A DNA stretch of 64,000 bases. It comes from Filimonas effusa. GTDB lineage: Bacteria; Bacteroidota; Bacteroidia; Chitinophagales; Chitinophagaceae. Positions 56,155 to 64,000 of this stretch are shown in pieces. Each line of letters starts with the position of its first letter. Within the stretch, counting starts at the first letter, position 1. The stretch spans positions 124,001 through 188,000 of the forward strand of contig NZ_SDHZ01000001.1 of NCBI RefSeq assembly GCF_004118675.1. Direction: 5' to 3'. The notes under the pieces were generated by a model that did not search any database, was not told the origin of the DNA, and saw nothing but the letters and a program-made list of their open reading frames with translations. Position numbers and translations under genes: made by a program.

Positions 56155-56721
56155 ATGTGTAACCCCAAAATAGTTATTGGAATGTTTATGGTAGTTTTTT
56201 TTTCTATCATGACCTCATGCCGTGGTTATGCGGACACCGCTGATGGAAATACTTCAATCCAGATGAATAATCGGTATTTCCAATTTTATCCCGATAGTAA
56301 TATTTTTAAATACGAATCAAATATTGCTTTGTCCAGGGATGAAGAAAAGATTCTTCCTAAAGCATTTAAAGTAAAGTTACCTAAGGGGATGATCTCCTAT
56401 GAGATTATCGGATCTACCGATTTTTGTTTTTTTTACGAAAAGAAACAGGTTGTGTATATCAAGATAGATTTGGAGAACAAGGCTTTTGTTAATAATGAAT
56501 CATTTATCTACACCTCGAAACTCGATGAGGTGGAAAGGTTGGTGCAGTCGAAGTTAGTGCTGGGTGAAAATAAATATGATATAACAAAAGTCCGGCTTAT
56601 AAAAGATAGAAAACAGTTGATTATGAAAAAGACCGGAGTTTCCATTCTGTTGTATAATATCAAGCCGGATAAATTGAGCTTGTTTCGTGATTATGTAAGC
56701 GGAATAACTTTGTTGAATTGA
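56155..56721 (+). CDS. Small lipoprotein, candidate immunity protein
   Basis: A 188-residue protein with a lipoprotein signal peptide (hydrophobic 6-18, lipobox MTSC, lipidated Cys22) and a mixed alpha/beta mature part with no family I recognise. It starts 3 nt after the stop of RHS protein B and shares the low GC of that gene's tip (about 28% in one hand-counted line). Position, size, composition and periplasmic location fit a cognate immunity protein, but this is inference. Confidence 0.72.
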   Translation: MCNPKIVIGMFMVVFFSIMTSCRGYADTADGNTSIQMNNRYFQFYPDSNIFKYESNIALSRDEEKILPKAFKVKLPKGMISYEIIGSTDFCFFYEKKQVVYIKIDLENKAFVNNESFIYTSKLDEVERLVQSKLVLGENKYDITKVRLIKDRKQLIMKKTGVSILLYNIKPDKLSLFRDYVSGITLLN

Positions 56722-56910
56722 TGTTCGTGATTTCAGTTCTGAATTTGATGGATTGCCTCCTGTTACATTGGATACCTTTATCGTTAAAGATTCCCTTTTG
56801 CACATGCTTCGAAACTGTGCTGTGACGCTGAAAACAGATGGTCGTTACGAAATGAACACGACCATAAGTCCCACTTCTCAATTCCTTTACATTAACAAAA
56901 CATTGGCTTA
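56717..56910 (+). pseudogene. Orphan open frame, possible gene fragment
   Basis: A 64-codon frame without a usable start runs from just inside the lipoprotein stop to a TAA at 56910. Its product (DVRDFSSEFDGLPPVTLDTFIVKDSLLHMLRNC... ending NKTLA) has ordinary protein composition. It could be the 3' remnant of a former gene or the out-of-frame end of the lipoprotein. No family recognised. Confidence 0.35.
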
Positions 56911-56930
56911 ACCTTGCCTGGATAGCTTTG
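56903..56930 (+). promoter_or_regulatory. Promoter of the Oar-like receptor gene
   Basis: TTG (56903-56905) and TAGCTTTG (56923-56930) are 17 nt apart, within the range of Bacteroidota promoters. The start codon follows 22 nt after the -7 box. Confidence 0.55.
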
Positions 56931-56952
56931 GTGAAATTTACCAAACGCTCAT

Positions 56953-59900
56953 ATGTCAAAAAATCTACTCACCACGCTGGTCGCGTTGGTCTTGTGCTTT
57001 CTGTTTAAACATCCAATAGCCGCACAAACTACGCAGGCTTCTATTTCAGGAACTATATTAAGTAACGAAAAAAAGCCGCTGGCAGAAGCTGTCGTCTCAG
57101 TGCGTAATGAGGCAACAGGTTTTCATACCAGCACCCACACGAATGCCCAGGGCGTTTTTACTTTTAAAGAGCTGCCGCTGGGAGGTCCTTACACGATAAA
57201 AGTAACCTACGTTGGCTTTGGAGAGCAAAAAAGAACCGGCTACATGCTCAGCCAGGGCGACGCCATCAGGGTAAACCTGGATATGCAAACAGAAGCCTCC
57301 GATCTGCAGGTGGTGGAAGTAGTAGCATCAGGATTGAAAAATAAAACAGAGAACATTGGCGCAGCAACAGCTATATCTGCCAGAACAATGAACAAGCTGC
57401 CTGTAAACGGCCGTAACTTCACTTCTCTCATGGATCTTTCTCCTCTGAGCAGGGGAGGTAGTATCGCGGGTCAGTTAGGTTCTTCCGTAAACTATACCAT
57501 CGATGGTATGAATGCCAAGAACCCTACTTCTGCCGGCTCCACTACCAGCCGTAGTGGCGCTCCTTACTCCATTTCTATCGAAGCGGTTCGTGAATTCAAA
57601 GTAGTTACCAACCAGTACGATGTAACCTACGGACGTGCAGGAGGCGGTACGGTTAGTGCTGTTACCAAGTCGGGAACCAATACGGTGTCTGGTTCTGCAT
57701 TTACTTATATGAGAGCTAACGGCCTTGCCAGCAACTACGATATCCGTGGTAACCGTAGGAATAACAACTATTCTACTTACCAATACGGATTTACCCTTGG
57801 CGGCCCCATCATCAAAGACAAACTGCATTACTTTATAGCCTGGGATCACCAGTTGGATCAGAGATCACTTGTTATTGCCGATGTTCAATCACCTACCGAT
57901 GAGAATACTTTTGGTATTACCAAAACCACGCTCGACAATTTCGTTGCTGTAGCCAGAGAAAAGTATGGCGTCTCCAATAAGCCTCAATACGGCTCTTTCG
58001 ACAAGAACCGTGGCTCCGATGCAGCTTTCCTTCGCCTCGACTGGCAAATCAACAGCAAAAACCTGCTGACTATTCGCGATAACTATACCAACGATCGAAA
58101 CAAACTTGGCCTGGTTGATAACAGCGCCATTAACCTTTACGAAAGCACAGGTAACGATTTCAACAGGGATAACAGTTTGCTGGCAACCTTGCGTTCTTCA
58201 CTTAATTCAAGTCTTACCAACGAATTGAAAGTACAGCACCTGTACACCTATCAAAGTAGTGAGCCCGGTGATGATCTTCCTAAAGGCAACATCCCAAGGG
58301 CTACTGTAGAAGACCTTGCATCCACTATTAATGGAAAGCCAAGAACTACTACTGTTCAAATTGGTGGACATCGCTTTGCCCAGGAAAGCTTCCGTAATCA
58401 TGTGTTCCAGTTGGTCGACAACCTTTATTATAACACCAATAAGGTGAAATATACTTTCGGTATCGATCTGATGTACACCAATGCACATTCGAAATATGGA
58501 AGCGAAGTGAATGGCAGGTTTTACTATAGTGGAATGGATGCTTTTGTGAATAATACACCTTATCGCTATATGCGCGAAGTGCCGTTGATGGATGATCCCA
58601 GTGTTACAGGCAATATTCTCAATGCAGGCGCTTATGCACAAATGCAAACGACGCTGGCGACTGGTATAGATCTTACAGCAGGCTTACGTTTCGACTATGC
58701 GCACTATCCTAAATCTTCACTGAACCAAACGCTGGTCGACGAATTGAATATCCGTACCGACCGTAAATTGAAGTCGGCAGTGTTACAGCCACGTATCCAG
58801 TTGTCTTATGATATGAATGAAAAACATACCGATATCATCCGCCTTGGCGCTGGTATCTTCGCTTCCGATATCAACAACTATGTGCTTATTAATAACCTCG
58901 TATTCGATGGTAAACATTCTGCAACAGTAGATGTACGTTCTCCCAATTTACCCACGGCTGATTTTGTAGGCTACCGTAATGGCACTGCATCGATACCTAC
59001 TTTGCCTGCATTCCAGTTGCCTACTATTAATACCAACGGCAATAATGCACGGGTACCTGTTCTGTATAAAGCCAACTTGTCCTATACGCACTACTTTACA
59101 CCAAAATTGAAAGCCACCATTACCGGTTTTGCTACGCTTGGACGTAATAACTATATGTATGTAGACAGAAACATGGTAACGCAGCCGTTTTTCACATTGG
59201 CCGATGAAGCCAATCGCGGAGTATATGTTCCTGCCGATAAAATACCCGTTAAAAATGGCGCAGGCAATTGGTTGGATGGCCGTGTCTCTAATAAGTTCGG
59301 CCGTGTGCTTGAACTCGTTAGTGATGGAAAGGTAAACCAGTATGCGTTTGTCTTCGACGCTTCCTGGCAGTACCTGCGCGATGGTGATCTCTCTGTAAGT
59401 TATACCTATAACGATACTAAAGACAACACATCGTTTAATGGTAACGTAGCCAATACCGCCACACTTTCGTTACCGGTGAAAGACGATCCCCGTAACCTGA
59501 GCAGAATGACCTACTCCGATAACCAGTTCCGTCATAAAGTTGTGGTATTCGGTTCACTGCCTACCTTCTACGGTATTAGCGTAGGTATCCGCTTCTCAGG
59601 TATCGCAGGTACACGTTATACGCTTTTGTCCGGTGCTAACACCAATGCTGACTTCGTAGTAGGTTCTAATGATCTGGCTTTTATTTTTGATCCTAATAAC
59701 CATACTGTTCCTCAGAACGTTCGTGATGGCTTGAATTCTATATTGAGTAACCCGGATGCCAGTAAGAGTATCAAAAACTATATCAATAAATATGCGGGCG
59801 GCATGGCGGAGAGAAATGGAGGTATTAATGGCTTTTATGGTACTTTTGATCTTAGAGTTGCCAAGAAATTTAAACTTTATAAAACGCATGCTTTGGAAGT

Positions 59901-60135
59901 CTCCGGCGATGTGTTTAATGTAGCCAATATGTTCAAAAAGAAATGGGGTGTGAGCAGGAACCTGGGTAATCAGGCTTTATATGCTGTAGGGATACCTAAA
60001 ACAGATACTTCCCCTGAGGTGGCTGCATTTGATCAGAATGCCAAAAAATTCAATTACAGGGTGAATAACTCCGGTATTGCAGGTTTCTCCGGCGATCCTT
60101 TCCAGGTACAATTAGGTGTTCGGTATAGTTTTTAA
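56953..60135 (+). CDS. Oar-like TonB-dependent receptor
   Basis: A 1060-residue outer-membrane receptor: signal peptide (1-24), carboxypeptidase-regulatory-like domain (about 28-112), plug (about 120-245, with LPVNGRNFTSLMDLSPLSRGG and VNYTIDGMNAKNPTSAGS), and a large barrel ending in the aromatic LGVRYSF. The VNGRNF and YGRAGGGTVSAVTKSGTN motifs mark the Oar/TonB subgroup that has no SusD partner, and none is present. It is followed after 18 nt by a secreted glycerophosphodiesterase, so a phosphodiester or released glycerol phosphate is a plausible ligand (inference). Confidence 0.9.
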   Translation: MSKNLLTTLVALVLCFLFKHPIAAQTTQASISGTILSNEKKPLAEAVVSVRNEATGFHTSTHTNAQGVFTFKELPLGGPYTIKVTYVGFGEQKRTGYMLSQGDAIRVNLDMQTEASDLQVVEVVASGLKNKTENIGAATAISARTMNKLPVNGRNFTSLMDLSPLSRGGSIAGQLGSSVNYTIDGMNAKNPTSAGSTTSRSGAPYSISIEAVREFKVVTNQYDVTYGRAGGGTVSAVTKSGTNTVSGSAFTYMRANGLASNYDIRGNRRNNNYSTYQYGFTLGGPIIKDKLHYFIAWDHQLDQRSLVIADVQSPTDENTFGITKTTLDNFVAVAREKYGVSNKPQYGSFDKNRGSDAAFLRLDWQINSKNLLTIRDNYTNDRNKLGLVDNSAINLYESTGNDFNRDNSLLATLRSSLNSSLTNELKVQHLYTYQSSEPGDDLPKGNIPRATVEDLASTINGKPRTTTVQIGGHRFAQESFRNHVFQLVDNLYYNTNKVKYTFGIDLMYTNAHSKYGSEVNGRFYYSGMDAFVNNTPYRYMREVPLMDDPSVTGNILNAGAYAQMQTTLATGIDLTAGLRFDYAHYPKSSLNQTLVDELNIRTDRKLKSAVLQPRIQLSYDMNEKHTDIIRLGAGIFASDINNYVLINNLVFDGKHSATVDVRSPNLPTADFVGYRNGTASIPTLPAFQLPTINTNGNNARVPVLYKANLSYTHYFTPKLKATITGFATLGRNNYMYVDRNMVTQPFFTLADEANRGVYVPADKIPVKNGAGNWLDGRVSNKFGRVLELVSDGKVNQYAFVFDASWQYLRDGDLSVSYTYNDTKDNTSFNGNVANTATLSLPVKDDPRNLSRMTYSDNQFRHKVVVFGSLPTFYGISVGIRFSGIAGTRYTLLSGANTNADFVVGSNDLAFIFDPNNHTVPQNVRDGLNSILSNPDASKSIKNYINKYAGGMAERNGGINGFYGTFDLRVAKKFKLYKTHALEVSGDVFNVANMFKKKWGVSRNLGNQALYAVGIPKTDTSPEVAAFDQNAKKFNYRVNNSGIAGFSGDPFQVQLGVRYSF

Positions 60136-60153
60136 TGATAAAATAAGATAAGG

Positions 60154-61020
60154 ATGAAAACGATTATGGTAATGGCAGCAGCAATTTCTCTCTCCATAGG
60201 GGCTTCGGCGCAACAGAAGGTGATCAAACAAGGGCACCGCGGATGCAGGGGATACCTGCCCGAAAACACCATCCCGGCAATGAGAAAAGCCCTCGATATG
60301 GGCTCCGGCGTGCTTGAACTCGACGTAGTAATATCCCACGATAAAAAGGTAGTGGTTTCTCATGATCCTTATATGTCTTCCGGCTTTATGCTGAAACCCA
60401 ATGGCGATAGCATCTCTGCTGACGAAGCCAAAACGTTGGTGTTATACGGTATGGACTACAATGAAATTAAAAAGTACGATGCCGGCTCCAAACACAATGT
60501 ACTCTTCCCCGAACAACAGAACTTCAGAACCTATAAACCATTGTTGTCCGAAATGATCGATTCTCTAGATAGCTACGCACGGGAAAAGAAACTGCCCATG
60601 CCACGCTATAACATCGAGATTAAATCACAACCCAAAACCGATAAGATAGAACAACCTGAACCCCAGGAGTTCGTTGACCTCGTAATGGAAGTTTGCAAGA
60701 GCCGTAAAATCCTCGACAGGATGAATATTCAGTCTTTCGACGTCCGCCCTTTGCAGTTGCTGCACAAACAGCAACCCGGTATAAAACTGGCTTACCTTAC
60801 AGCCAATGCAAAATCGCTTGAAGAAAACCTGAACGATCTTGGATTCACTCCCAATTATTATAGTCCTTACTATAAAACAGTAACAGAGAACATCGTGAAG
60901 CTTTGCCACGAACAGGGTATGCAAATCATTCCCTGGACAGTAAATACCAAAGCCGAGATCGACGCACTTATCGCGTTGAAAGTAGATGGTATCATTACAG
61001 ATTATCCTGGTTTATTTTAA
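60154..61020 (+). CDS. Secreted glycerophosphodiester phosphodiesterase
   Basis: A 288-residue GDPD-family enzyme that hydrolyses glycerophosphodiesters to glycerol-3-phosphate and an alcohol. A signal peptide (1-20, ends ASAQ) sends it to the periplasm. The catalytic motif GHRGCRGYLPENT contains His28, Arg29 and Glu37. Metal and catalytic residues follow in LELDVVISHDKKVVVSHDP. It is the second gene of a probable two-gene unit with the TonB receptor. Confidence 0.93.
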   Translation: MKTIMVMAAAISLSIGASAQQKVIKQGHRGCRGYLPENTIPAMRKALDMGSGVLELDVVISHDKKVVVSHDPYMSSGFMLKPNGDSISADEAKTLVLYGMDYNEIKKYDAGSKHNVLFPEQQNFRTYKPLLSEMIDSLDSYAREKKLPMPRYNIEIKSQPKTDKIEQPEPQEFVDLVMEVCKSRKILDRMNIQSFDVRPLQLLHKQQPGIKLAYLTANAKSLEENLNDLGFTPNYYSPYYKTVTENIVKLCHEQGMQIIPWTVNTKAEIDALIALKVDGIITDYPGLF

Positions 61021-61035
61021 TACTTGGCACTGACT

Positions 61036-61078
61036 CAAAAAGCAGGCTATTGCAAAAAGCAATAAGCCTGCTTTTTTA
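61036..61078. terminator. Bidirectional terminator after the phosphodiesterase gene
   Basis: A 17-bp stem with one bulged A (AAAAAGCAGGCT-ATTGC against GCAAT-A-AGCCTGCTTTTT) has T-runs on both sides. It serves the phosphodiesterase (+) and the HEAT-repeat gene (-). Confidence 0.85.
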
Positions 61079-61681
61079 TTCCCAATTCTTAACCACCAGC
61101 TTGTAAGTAAAGTTTATTCTTTTATCGGAACGATCCCACGTCGCAACCTCGGCTTCCACCAGCGCTTTATGCTTCTTGCCGATATCACGAAGCGCATTCC
61201 CCACCGATTTTCTTAAATATTCACTTTCATGTGCTTTATGCTTACTAATCAGTTGTATCGCCACTAAAGGATGTGCTTTGAAATAAGGGCGCCCCGTCCA
61301 TATCCGAAGCCCTTCCACTACAGCCCTGCATACATTGGCGTTTTTATCACCAAGCCAGCTTTTGATTGCAGGAAGCGATTGTTCATAACCGGTGTCCTTA
61401 CAATACTGGTCAAAAGCTTTGGCGAGTATTTCCTGTACCTGCCAGCTTTCATCCAGGCTTACTTTCTTTAAAGTAGAAAGAACAGGTGTTTGGGCGCCCG
61501 CGATAAATCCAAGTATAAATACTCCTAACGACCGTATCTGGTAATGTTCACTTTGCAGGCATGCTTCCGCAAGCTGTTCAGAAGCCGCAATAGAATGGGA
61601 GGAAGTGATCTTCAGTGCTTCCGATTCAATAGCCTTGAATCCGTGTACTGTTGAAAGGAGATGGTTGAATTGTTCTTGCAT
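61076..61681 (-). CDS. HEAT-repeat DNA-alkylation-repair-like protein (AlkC/AlkD type)
   Basis: A protein of about 201 residues made of HEAT-like helical repeats, resembling the AlkC/AlkD DNA glycosylase superfamily. Supporting patterns are SWQVQEILAKAFDQYCKDTGYEQSLPAIKSWLGDKNANVCRAVVEGLRIWTGRPYF and EYLRKSVGNALRDIGKKH. The frame is open to 61774, but that part contains the upstream gene's terminator; the ATG at 61681 gives a clean N-terminus. Catalytic activity on alkylated DNA is not proven by sequence alone; some family members only bind DNA. Confidence 0.8.
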   Translation of the reverse strand: MQEQFNHLLSTVHGFKAIESEALKITSSHSIAASEQLAEACLQSEHYQIRSLGVFILGFIAGAQTPVLSTLKKVSLDESWQVQEILAKAFDQYCKDTGYEQSLPAIKSWLGDKNANVCRAVVEGLRIWTGRPYFKAHPLVAIQLISKHKAHESEYLRKSVGNALRDIGKKHKALVEAEVATWDRSDKRINFTYKLVVKNWE

Positions 61682-61721
61682 ATGCTGAAACAAATGCTGT
61701 TGAGAACATAAAGGTATATAA

Positions 61722-61756
61722 ATAAAAACGGGCGTACCTGGTGGTGCGCCCGTTTT
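61722..61756 (-). terminator. Terminator of the outer-membrane barrel gene
   Basis: Ten-bp arms AAAACGGGCG (61725-61734) and CGCCCGTTTT (61747-61756) are followed on the minus strand by TTATTTAT. It lies 19 nt past the barrel gene stop. Confidence 0.85.
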
Positions 61757-61774
61757 AAAAAGTTTGTTCTTCAA

Positions 61775-62248
61775 TTACAATGCAAAGCGGAACGCTATAC
61801 CTGCATAGAAATCGAAATTAGTGTCTGGTGTAAGCGAAAATGTTGGGTTTACATCAAACGCAATGTCAATAGGAGCGCCAGTGAATTTGTAATCAAGGCC
61901 GATAGTGCCTTTCAGAGCAAAAAGTACATCACTTTCTCCCTTGGTTACAAAACCCAGCCAGGCACCCGGACCAGTGTACCAATGCAGGCCTCGGGCTCCC
62001 TCAATGTTGCCATGCCACTCATACATACCTTCCAGCAACACAAAATTGCTCCTGAAATAAACACCGCCTTCAAGAGCAGTGTTGTTCTGCATGAAGTGTT
62101 TGATGTTGATACCGCCAATAGACCCGTCACCAAAATAACCTTTGGCGCCGATAGCGGTTTTGTAGTTGCTTCCCAGGTTTTGGGCTTTCGACTCGTTGCA
62201 TACTGCAACAGCACACGCAAAAATGATAATTGCGACGATTTTTTTCAT
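61775..62248 (-). CDS. Small outer-membrane beta-barrel protein
   Basis: A 157-residue protein with a signal peptide (MKKIVAIIIFACAVAVCNESKAQ) and about eight amphipathic strands, Gly- and aromatic-rich, ending in FYAGIAFRFAL, a typical barrel terminus. The open frame extends to a TTG at 62467, but the extra 73 codons are basic, not conserved-looking and overlap rocD. No function is assigned. Confidence 0.82.
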   Translation of the reverse strand: MKKIVAIIIFACAVAVCNESKAQNLGSNYKTAIGAKGYFGDGSIGGINIKHFMQNNTALEGGVYFRSNFVLLEGMYEWHGNIEGARGLHWYTGPGAWLGFVTKGESDVLFALKGTIGLDYKFTGAPIDIAFDVNPTFSLTPDTNFDFYAGIAFRFAL

Positions 62249-62447
62249 AGAAGACGTCTTTTTGTGAATTGTTAAAGGCTTTAACCAAAAAGCTTGCCAG
62301 TCTGCGGATTTTTGCCGGTTATTCCCTAAATTACGGGTCATCCTTGCCCTGAAAAAAACTCGGCTTTCCACGCCATCTACGAAAAAGAACGCTTTATATA
62401 GCCGTCTTGAAGCCGTTTTAAAGCTGCCTGGGTACCGCAACCACACA

Positions 62448-63662
62448 TTATACCCGCTCCAGCGCAATCTTTATCAACCCTACCGCCTCTTTCACCTGTT
62501 CCGCAGTGATCAGCAGGGGAGGAGCAAACCGGATCTTATCCCCATGTGTAGGCTTGGCCAGCAAACCCAGCTCCTTTAAATGAAGACAGATATTCCACGC
62601 CGCTTCAGGATCAGCATGCTGTATCACAATCGCATTCAATAACCCCTTGCCTCTGATACTCCCTATCAATGGCGATTCCAGCGCCGCCAGCTCTTTGCGG
62701 AATAATTCTCCCATAATGGAAGCATTCTCCGCCATCTTTTCGTCTTTTAACACCCGCAGCGATTCCATCGCCACCGCACACGCCAGCGGATTACCCCCAT
62801 AGGTAGAACCATGCTCCCCGGGCTGAATGGTTAGCATCACCTCATCATCAGCCAGTACCGCCGATACCGGCATGGTTCCGCCACTTAATGCCTTCCCCAA
62901 TATTAAGATATCAGGTCGCACATCTTCATGATCACATGCCAGCATCCTGCCCGTACGCGCCAGGCCGGTTTGTATTTCGTCGGCAATAAATAATACATTA
63001 TAACGGCTGCACAACGCCCTTACGCCCTTCAGGTAACCTGCTTCCGGAACTATCACACCAGCCTCTCCCTGTATCGGTTCTACCATAAAAGCAGCCACAT
63101 GCGCATCCTGCAGCGCATTTTCCAGCGCCGCCAGATCATTATATGGAACCAGCTCAAAACCAGGCACATAAGGCCCAAATCCTTTATAACTGCTCGGATC
63201 GGTAGAAGAAGAAATCGCGGCAACAGTACGCCCCCAGAAATTCCCCTCCGCAAAAACGATCTTAGCCTTGTTCTCCGGAACGCCTTTCCGGTCATACGCC
63301 CAGCGCCGCGCCAGCTTGATAGCCGTTTCACCACCTTCAACACCGGTATTCATAGGTAAAACCTTCTCATAACCGAAATAGCTGGTAATGAACTGCGCAT
63401 ATTCACCCAGCAGGTTGCTGTGAAAAGCACGGGAGGTAAGTGTCAGTTGCTGCGCCTGGGCAGTTAAGGCCGCAATGATCCGTGGGTGGCAATGCCCTTG
63501 ATTTACAGCAGAATAGCCGCTCAGAAAATCATAATAACGCTTGCCTTCCACATCCCATACAAATACGCCGGCGCCTTTTTCCAGCACCACGGGAAGCGGA
63601 TGATAATTATGCGCACCATATTTCTCCTCCAGGTGCAGGTAATGCATTGTCTGTTCAGACAT
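62448..63662 (-). CDS. rocD: Ornithine--oxo-acid aminotransferase
   Basis: A 404-residue class III aminotransferase converting ornithine and 2-oxoglutarate to glutamate semialdehyde and glutamate. The PLP lysine is Lys257 in ILGKALSGG. Typical OAT motifs are [42 protein letters not shown] and [13 protein letters not shown]. Length is normal. Stands alone at the right end of the window. Confidence 0.95.
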   Translation of the reverse strand: MSEQTMHYLHLEEKYGAHNYHPLPVVLEKGAGVFVWDVEGKRYYDFLSGYSAVNQGHCHPRIIAALTAQAQQLTLTSRAFHSNLLGEYAQFITSYFGYEKVLPMNTGVEGGETAIKLARRWAYDRKGVPENKAKIVFAEGNFWGRTVAAISSSTDPSSYKGFGPYVPGFELVPYNDLAALENALQDAHVAAFMVEPIQGEAGVIVPEAGYLKGVRALCSRYNVLFIADEIQTGLARTGRMLACDHEDVRPDILILGKALSGGTMPVSAVLADDEVMLTIQPGEHGSTYGGNPLACAVAMESLRVLKDEKMAENASIMGELFRKELAALESPLIGSIRGKGLLNAIVIQHADPEAAWNICLHLKELGLLAKPTHGDKIRFAPPLLITAEQVKEAVGLIKIALERV

Positions 63663-64000
63663 AAGTAGTCAATTGAAGCACGGCTATTAATAGCATGCCT
63701 TGTGAATAAAATGAAAATCGGGTAATGTGAAAACCGCTCTAAATAGCAATCGCCGGCAGTTGAATACCACCGTTTACTGGAATAAGGCTGATTGCCAATG
63801 GGTTATTTAAAGTGATGAAACCCCAAAGGGATGATCCAGGAAATCGAGGTTCATATGTAGAAAATGTAATATCATCGCGGTAAAACTACGAAATACCCGG
63901 TAAAATGTTCATAAATTGCAATCCCAAAGAAAAAATGCACCGGGTGTGAATAAAATCGCCAAAAAAAAGCGTTTTTGTTTTGTTATTCTCCGAATTATAC
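63663..64000. other. Intergenic region at the right edge, no gene seen
   Basis: Contains the 12-bp palindrome GCTATTAATAGC (63683-63694), 20 nt before the rocD start, where an operator could lie, and an AT-rich stretch near the window end that may be the promoter of a gene beyond it. No reading frame or RNA recognised. Confidence 0.5.

Noticed and set aside
61682-61774. N-terminal extension of the HEAT-repeat protein
   Set aside because: Contains the intrinsic terminator of the preceding gene; the ATG at 61681 starts family-like sequence.
62249-62467. N-terminal extension of the small barrel protein
   Set aside because: Starts at TTG inside rocD, is basic and lacks protein character; a clear signal peptide starts at 62248.

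Overview
The window looks like chromosomal DNA of a Bacteroidota bacterium, most likely of the Chitinophagaceae or a close relative. Evidence: the parA-parB-DUF5683-dapB cluster, a DUF4954 protein next to glmS, a GIN-domain (DUF2807) protein, TonB-dependent receptors with a carboxypeptidase-regulatory-like N-terminus, large DUF6443/DUF5977 RHS proteins, and promoters of the Bacteroidota form (TTTG near -33, TAnnTTTG near -7) with little sign of Shine-Dalgarno sites. I saw no transposase, integrase, rRNA or CRISPR array.

Layout. 1-441: noncoding, with a 19-bp tandem repeat and the terminator of an HtrA/Do protease. 442-6130: HtrA, a LuxC-type acyl-CoA reductase divergent from a two-cluster ferredoxin, then ddl-PASTA protein-rhodanese. 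6256-8847: a TonB-dependent receptor under a TPP riboswitch, so very probably a thiamin importer. 8913-12441: GIN-domain protein, initiator tRNA-fMet with a textbook promoter, era and der. 12487-19041: DUF4954-glmS, an empty 570-bp gap, mgtE and a small SET protein. 19041-23768: a tetR-emrA-emrB-tolC-like tripartite efflux operon with a 34-bp operator lying over its promoter. 23769-24359: noncoding, repeat-rich. 24360-27798: a PaaE-like reductase and aconitase. 27917-30180: a PspC-like membrane protein and two paralogous AraC regulators. 30215-34216: kdsA, SDR-type threonine dehydrogenase, an Rrf2 regulator, a small outer-membrane barrel and a DUF2975-HTH pair behind a double palindrome. 34238-39627: dapB, DUF5683, parB, parA, an UPF0173 hydrolase and a membrane metallophosphoesterase. 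39637-45744: a sufBCDSE-sufT-rrf2 iron-sulphur operon. 45937-56721: an accessory plus-strand cluster of a secreted coiled-coil/barrel protein, two giant RHS-type proteins and a small lipoprotein. 56903-64000: an Oar-like TonB receptor with a glycerophosphodiesterase, an AlkC/AlkD-like HEAT protein, an outer-membrane barrel and ornithine aminotransferase.

Most of the window is housekeeping: cell wall, LPS sugar, lysine/DAP, Fe-S assembly, ribosome assembly GTPases and chromosome partitioning. The most interesting part is the RHS cluster. The second RHS protein ends, after its RHS core, in an AT-rich roughly 206-residue tip with an HxH...SxxD arrangement typical of JAB/MPN metallopeptidases. 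The lipoprotein gene starting 3 nt downstream is a natural candidate for its immunity protein. The first RHS protein has no core or tip, which suggests a two-protein shell (inference).

Several gene starts were moved inward from the longest open frame, using family alignment, signal peptides, promoters, terminators or a riboswitch; reasons are given per entry.
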